A DNA stretch of 64,000 nt from Sphingomonas faeni (GTDB taxonomy: Bacteria; Pseudomonadota; Alphaproteobacteria; Sphingomonadales; Sphingomonadaceae), in assembly GCF_030817315.1 (NCBI RefSeq), contig NZ_JAUSZF010000001.1, forward strand, positions 783,501 through 847,500, written 5' to 3'. Positions 60,785-64,000 of the stretch are shown here, in pieces. Below the pieces are notes generated by a model. The model was not told the origin of the DNA and searched no databases. It saw only the letters and a list, made by a program, of their open reading frames with translations. Position 1 is the first letter of the stretch. Each line of letters begins with the position of its first letter. Made by a program: the position numbers and the translations under genes.

Positions 60785-63279
60785 GCGAATGGCGGCTGGC
60801 GTGGCGGCTTGCCCGTCGCGAACTCAATCTTCGGTTTCGCGGGCTGCGGCTTTTGCTAGCATGCCTTTTCCTCGGCGTCGGCGCCCTGGCCGCGATCGGC
60901 AGCCTGACGCAGTCGATCGACGGCGAGCTTGCGGCGCGCGGCAGCGCGATCCTCGGTGGCGATGTCGAGTTCGGTACTTCGCAGCGCGCGGCCACCCCTG
61001 ACGAGCGCACGGCGATGGCGCGGCTCGGCACGGTATCCGAAACCGTACGGATGCAGGCAACCGCGATCCGCGGCACCAACAGCGTGCCGGTCCAGCTCAA
61101 GGGCGTCGATGCGGTCTATCCGCTCTACGGCACGCTGAGCGTACAGGGCGGATCGGTTACGAAGGTCGACGATCCCAAGGCGATCTGGATCGCTCCGGCC
61201 TTGGCGCAAAGACTCGGCGTCGGCCGCGGCGCGCGCATACGCCTCGGGATCGCCGACTTCACCGTCGCCGGCGTGATCGCGAACGAACCGGACCGGCTCG
61301 GCGAAGGCTTCACGCTCGGCCCCGTCGCGATCGTTTCGATGGCCGGCATTGCGCGGACCGGTCTGGTCCAACCCGGCAGCCTGTACGAAAGCAAGTACCG
61401 CGTCCGGCTCTTCCCAAGCGCCGCGCCGACGACCGCCATCGATCGGTTCAAGGCGGCATTCCCGACCGGCGGCTGGGAAACCAAGACGCGCGACCGTGCC
61501 GCGCCCGGCGCCGAACGCTTCGTCGACCGCATGGGCCAGTTCCTGTTGCTGGTCGGGCTGTCCGCACTCGTCATCGCCGGGATCGGCGTCGGCAACGGCG
61601 TGTCCTCCTACCTCGCCGCTCGCCGCAGCAGCATCGCGGCGTTGAAGGTCCTCGGCGCGACATCCGGCCTGATCGCCAAGATCTACCTTTTAGAGGTTGG
61701 TGTCGTCGCGGCGATGGGGATCGTCCTAGGGCTGGTCGCGGGCGCGGTGACGGTGCCGTTGATCGTCTGGCTCGCGGGCGACGTGCTCCCGGTCGCGCCG
61801 CAGTTCTCGCTCCAGTTCGCGCCGCTCGCGTTGGCCGCGGCCTACGGCATGCTGATTGCGCTCGCCTTCACCGCACCGCCCCTGATCGAGGCTGGCAGCA
61901 TTCCCGCCGCGGGCCTGTTGCGCGGTGTCTTTGGCAGCCGGTCCGTCCCGTTGCGCCGAACCTTGCCCTGGGTCCTTGGTGCCGGAGCGGCGATCGTCGC
62001 GCTAGCCCTGTCGACCGCGGAACAGCCCGGCCTCAGCGCAGGCTTCCTCGCGGCAGTGGCCGGCGTGCTCCTGGTATTAGCGGCGTTCGGCTGGGCGGTG
62101 CGCCGGATCGCCGCAGCGCTTCCCCGCTCGCGCAAGCCGTTGTTGCGGCTCGCCATCGCCGGACTGCACCGCCCCGGCGCGCGGACCGGCACCCTGGTCG
62201 TCGCACTCGGCCTCGGCCTGACGCTGTTCGTGCTGCTCGCCGGCATCCGCACCAGCATCGACGCGAACATCGCGCTCACCGTCCCCAAGCGCGCACCGGC
62301 GCTGTTCGCATTGGACGTTCCGCCCGACCGCGAGGCGGAGTTCCGCCGGACGATCGAAGGCGTGGCGACCCGTCCGGTGATCCGCACCGTCCCCGCAATG
62401 CGTGGCACGATCACCGGCTACGGCACGACGCGCGTCGCCGACCTCAAGACCCTGCCCGAGGGCGCATGGGCATTGCGCGGCGAGCGCGGGCTGACCTACT
62501 CCGCGACCTTGCCCGAGGGCAGCGAACTGGCCGCCGGTCGGTGGTGGCCGCGTGACTATAAGGGTCCGCCGCTGGTCTCGATCGACGAGCGGTTGGCCAA
62601 GGTGCTCGCGCTCAAGATCGGCGATCCGCTCAGCTACACCTTGCTCGGCGTCGAGCGGACCGCGCGGATCGCGTCTTTCCGCCGGATCAGCTGGGATACG
62701 CTCGGCTTCAACTTCGTGATGGTGTTCTCGCCCAACGCGATCGAGGACGCGCCACACAATCTCGCCGCGACCATCGAGCTTGCACCGGGACAGGAAGCAC
62801 CGGTGATGCGCGCGTTGCTGCCGCGTTTCCCGTCGGTGTCAGTGATCGAGGTTCGCGGCGTGCTCGGCCAGGTCCGCGACATCGTCTCGCAGATGGCGAC
62901 CGCGATCACCGCAGCCGCGTCGGTGGCGATTCTTGCTGGGATCGCCGTGTTGATCGGCGCGATCGCCGCGGCGCGAGAGGCGCGTACCTATGACGGCGTG
63001 ATCCTGCGCACGCTCGGCGCGACGCGGGGGCAGGTGCTCGCAGTGCAGGCGCTCGAATACGCGTTCCTCAGCATCGTGCTGTCGGTACTCGCTTTGCTGC
63101 TGGGCCTCGGTGGCGCGTGGTATGTCGTCACGCAACTCTTCACGTTCGAATGGCGGCCGGATTATGTGACGGTGTTGGCGACACTGTTGGGCGGTGCCGG
63201 GTTGACGATGGCGATCGGACTGATCGGCGCTTGGCCTATTCTCGGTGCCCGGCCGGCGCAGGCGTTACGGCAACTTTGA
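60781..63279 (+). CDS. ABC transporter permease (YbbP-like, FtsX family)
   Basis: An 832-residue inner-membrane protein. MacB-type periplasmic domain (about 50-240) after a first membrane segment (LLLACLFLGVGALAAIGSL); FtsX core segments near FLLLVGLSALVIAGIGVGNG, VVAAMGIVLGLVAGAVTVPL and ALAAAYGMLIALAFTAPPLI; a second periplasmic domain and FtsX repeat end the protein. Two FtsX repeats in one chain are the YbbP signature. It is thought to move lipids or lipoproteins with its ATPase. The start is GTG. Confidence 0.93.
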   Translation: MSEWRLAWRLARRELNLRFRGLRLLLACLFLGVGALAAIGSLTQSIDGELAARGSAILGGDVEFGTSQRAATPDERTAMARLGTVSETVRMQATAIRGTNSVPVQLKGVDAVYPLYGTLSVQGGSVTKVDDPKAIWIAPALAQRLGVGRGARIRLGIADFTVAGVIANEPDRLGEGFTLGPVAIVSMAGIARTGLVQPGSLYESKYRVRLFPSAAPTTAIDRFKAAFPTGGWETKTRDRAAPGAERFVDRMGQFLLLVGLSALVIAGIGVGNGVSSYLAARRSSIAALKVLGATSGLIAKIYLLEVGVVAAMGIVLGLVAGAVTVPLIVWLAGDVLPVAPQFSLQFAPLALAAAYGMLIALAFTAPPLIEAGSIPAAGLLRGVFGSRSVPLRRTLPWVLGAGAAIVALALSTAEQPGLSAGFLAAVAGVLLVLAAFGWAVRRIAAALPRSRKPLLRLAIAGLHRPGARTGTLVVALGLGLTLFVLLAGIRTSIDANIALTVPKRAPALFALDVPPDREAEFRRTIEGVATRPVIRTVPAMRGTITGYGTTRVADLKTLPEGAWALRGERGLTYSATLPEGSELAAGRWWPRDYKGPPLVSIDERLAKVLALKIGDPLSYTLLGVERTARIASFRRISWDTLGFNFVMVFSPNAIEDAPHNLAATIELAPGQEAPVMRALLPRFPSVSVIEVRGVLGQVRDIVSQMATAITAAASVAILAGIAVLIGAIAAAREARTYDGVILRTLGATRGQVLAVQALEYAFLSIVLSVLALLLGLGGAWYVVTQLFTFEWRPDYVTVLATLLGGAGLTMAIGLIGAWPILGARPAQALRQL

Positions 63280-63303
63280 GGGCACGTTTGCGTCCGCGCG
63301 GCG

Positions 63304-64000
63304 TTGGGCCGGAATATACCGGGACCAAGGGGCAAGACGCTGAGTACGACTGAATCACGATCCGAGCATGAGGCTACCAGTCCCTGGTCGATGTCGGCGC
63401 GCGAATGGTGGAAGGTCCTGAAGCGCACCTGGGCCGAGGGCAACGACGATAATATCGGCCTGATAGCGGCCGGTACCGCTTTTTATGGGTTCGCCGCGAT
63501 CGTCCCGCTGTTGGCGTCGGTCGTGCTGATCTACGGGCTGGTCGCGGACACGGAGACCGTGGTCGCGAACATCCGCGCGTTGTTCAACGTCCTTCCCGAC
63601 GACGCTGCCCGAGTGATCGGGGACCAACTCGCAACGGTCGTCAACACGTCGGAAGGCAAGAAAGGCTTCGGCCTCGTCATCGCGCTGGGCATCGCGCTGT
63701 ACGGCGGCACCAAAGGCGCGTCATCGATCGTCACCGCGCTCAACATTGCTTACGAGGAGAAGGAAACACGCGGGTTCATCGCCCTCTACCTGCTCGCCTT
63801 CGCGATCACCGGGGGCGCGGTCCTGCTGGCCTTGGTTGCCGCGCTGTCGACGGCGGCATTTGCGCTGCTCGACAGCCTGATCCCTGGTGCTCCGGACATT
63901 CTGCTGTTGGGGATCCGTCTGGTAAGTTACGGCGTCCTCGCCTCGTTGGGCGTCACGGCGGCTGCATGTCTGTACCGGTTCGGCCCCAATCGTCGCAAGG
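63304..64000 (+). CDS. YihY/virulence factor BrkB family protein (cut by window end)
   Basis: A membrane protein beginning near TESRSEHEATSPWSMSAREW and WKVLKRTWAEGNDDNIGLIA, then TAFYGFAAIVPLLASVVLIY and later segments typical of the YihY/BrkB family. The 3' end is outside the window. Start choices are TTG at 63304, a CTG at 63340 with AAGGGG upstream, and ATG at 63391; homologues share sequence before 63391. The family's role is unsettled: once called ribonuclease BN, now regarded as an envelope protein. Confidence 0.85.
   Translation, partial: MGRNIPGPRGKTLSTTESRSEHEATSPWSMSAREWWKVLKRTWAEGNDDNIGLIAAGTAFYGFAAIVPLLASVVLIYGLVADTETVVANIRALFNVLPDDAARVIGDQLATVVNTSEGKKGFGLVIALGIALYGGTKGASSIVTALNIAYEEKETRGFIALYLLAFAITGGAVLLALVAALSTAAFALLDSLIPGAPDILLLGIRLVSYGVLASLGVTAAACLYRFGPNRRK

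Overview
The window is high-GC chromosomal DNA from an alphaproteobacterium, most likely Sphingomonas or a close relative. The basis is gene content and codon use (GlgX-TreZ-MalQ-TreY trehalose cluster, ZnuD-like TonB receptor, NIT-type hydrolase followed by DUF1178, ComF-GrxC order, TesA beside a YbbA/YbbP pair). No 16S rRNA gene or species marker is present, so the genus is inferred.

Layout. Positions 1-4492 are core chromosome: the end of a sensor kinase, a lone receiver protein, a SAM methyltransferase, comF, grxC, a nitrilase-family hydrolase and a DUF1178 protein. Positions 4507-31192 are a 26.7-kb integrated element. It is bounded by a 14-bp direct repeat (4493-4506 and 31193-31206) whose right copy is the 3' end, including CCA, of an intact tRNA-Ser(UGA) gene on the minus strand. 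From left to right the element holds a tyrosine integrase, an AlpA-like regulator with three overlapping small orfs, a primase-polymerase/VapE-type helicase split by a frameshift, a four-gene Thoeris defence operon on the minus strand (one SIR2-SLOG ThsA and three different TIR proteins), a cluster of ten TGTAAC/GTTACA motifs in an inverted arrangement, a stretch of membrane, secreted and unknown genes, a Rha/KilAC antirepressor, a zone of broken gene remnants, two tandem paralogous small genes, a second AlpA-like regulator, and one complete tail tape-measure gene with an M23 peptidase domain beside the right attachment site. There are no capsid, portal, terminase or other tail genes. The element therefore looks like a phage satellite or defence island with its own replication module rather than an ordinary prophage.

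Positions 31193-64000 return to core chromosome. They hold the tRNA; a cluster of acyl-CoA-dehydrogenase-like protein, PIG-L deacetylase, methyltransferase and glycosyltransferase; a large catalase; an SDR dehydrogenase overlapping a GH15 glucoamylase/trehalase-like enzyme; an Old Yellow Enzyme; the tightly overlapping glgX-treZ-malQ-treY operon; a ZnuD-like TonB receptor with a palindrome in its promoter region; a large hybrid sensor kinase; an N-formylglutamate amidohydrolase-family protein; two transglutaminase-like proteins; a Crp/Fnr regulator; tesA divergent from an ABC ATPase/permease pair; and the start of a YihY/BrkB membrane protein.

How the genes fit together. GlgX and MalQ remodel glycogen-type glucans into maltodextrins, which TreY and TreZ convert to trehalose; the GH15 enzyme could degrade trehalose or glucans. 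In the element, the integrase and AlpA proteins would control integration and excision, primase-helicase plus repeats could drive replication, the antirepressor could act on a helper or resident phage, and Thoeris would give the host anti-phage immunity by TIR-made signals that activate the NADase ThsA. The links within the element are inferences from gene content.
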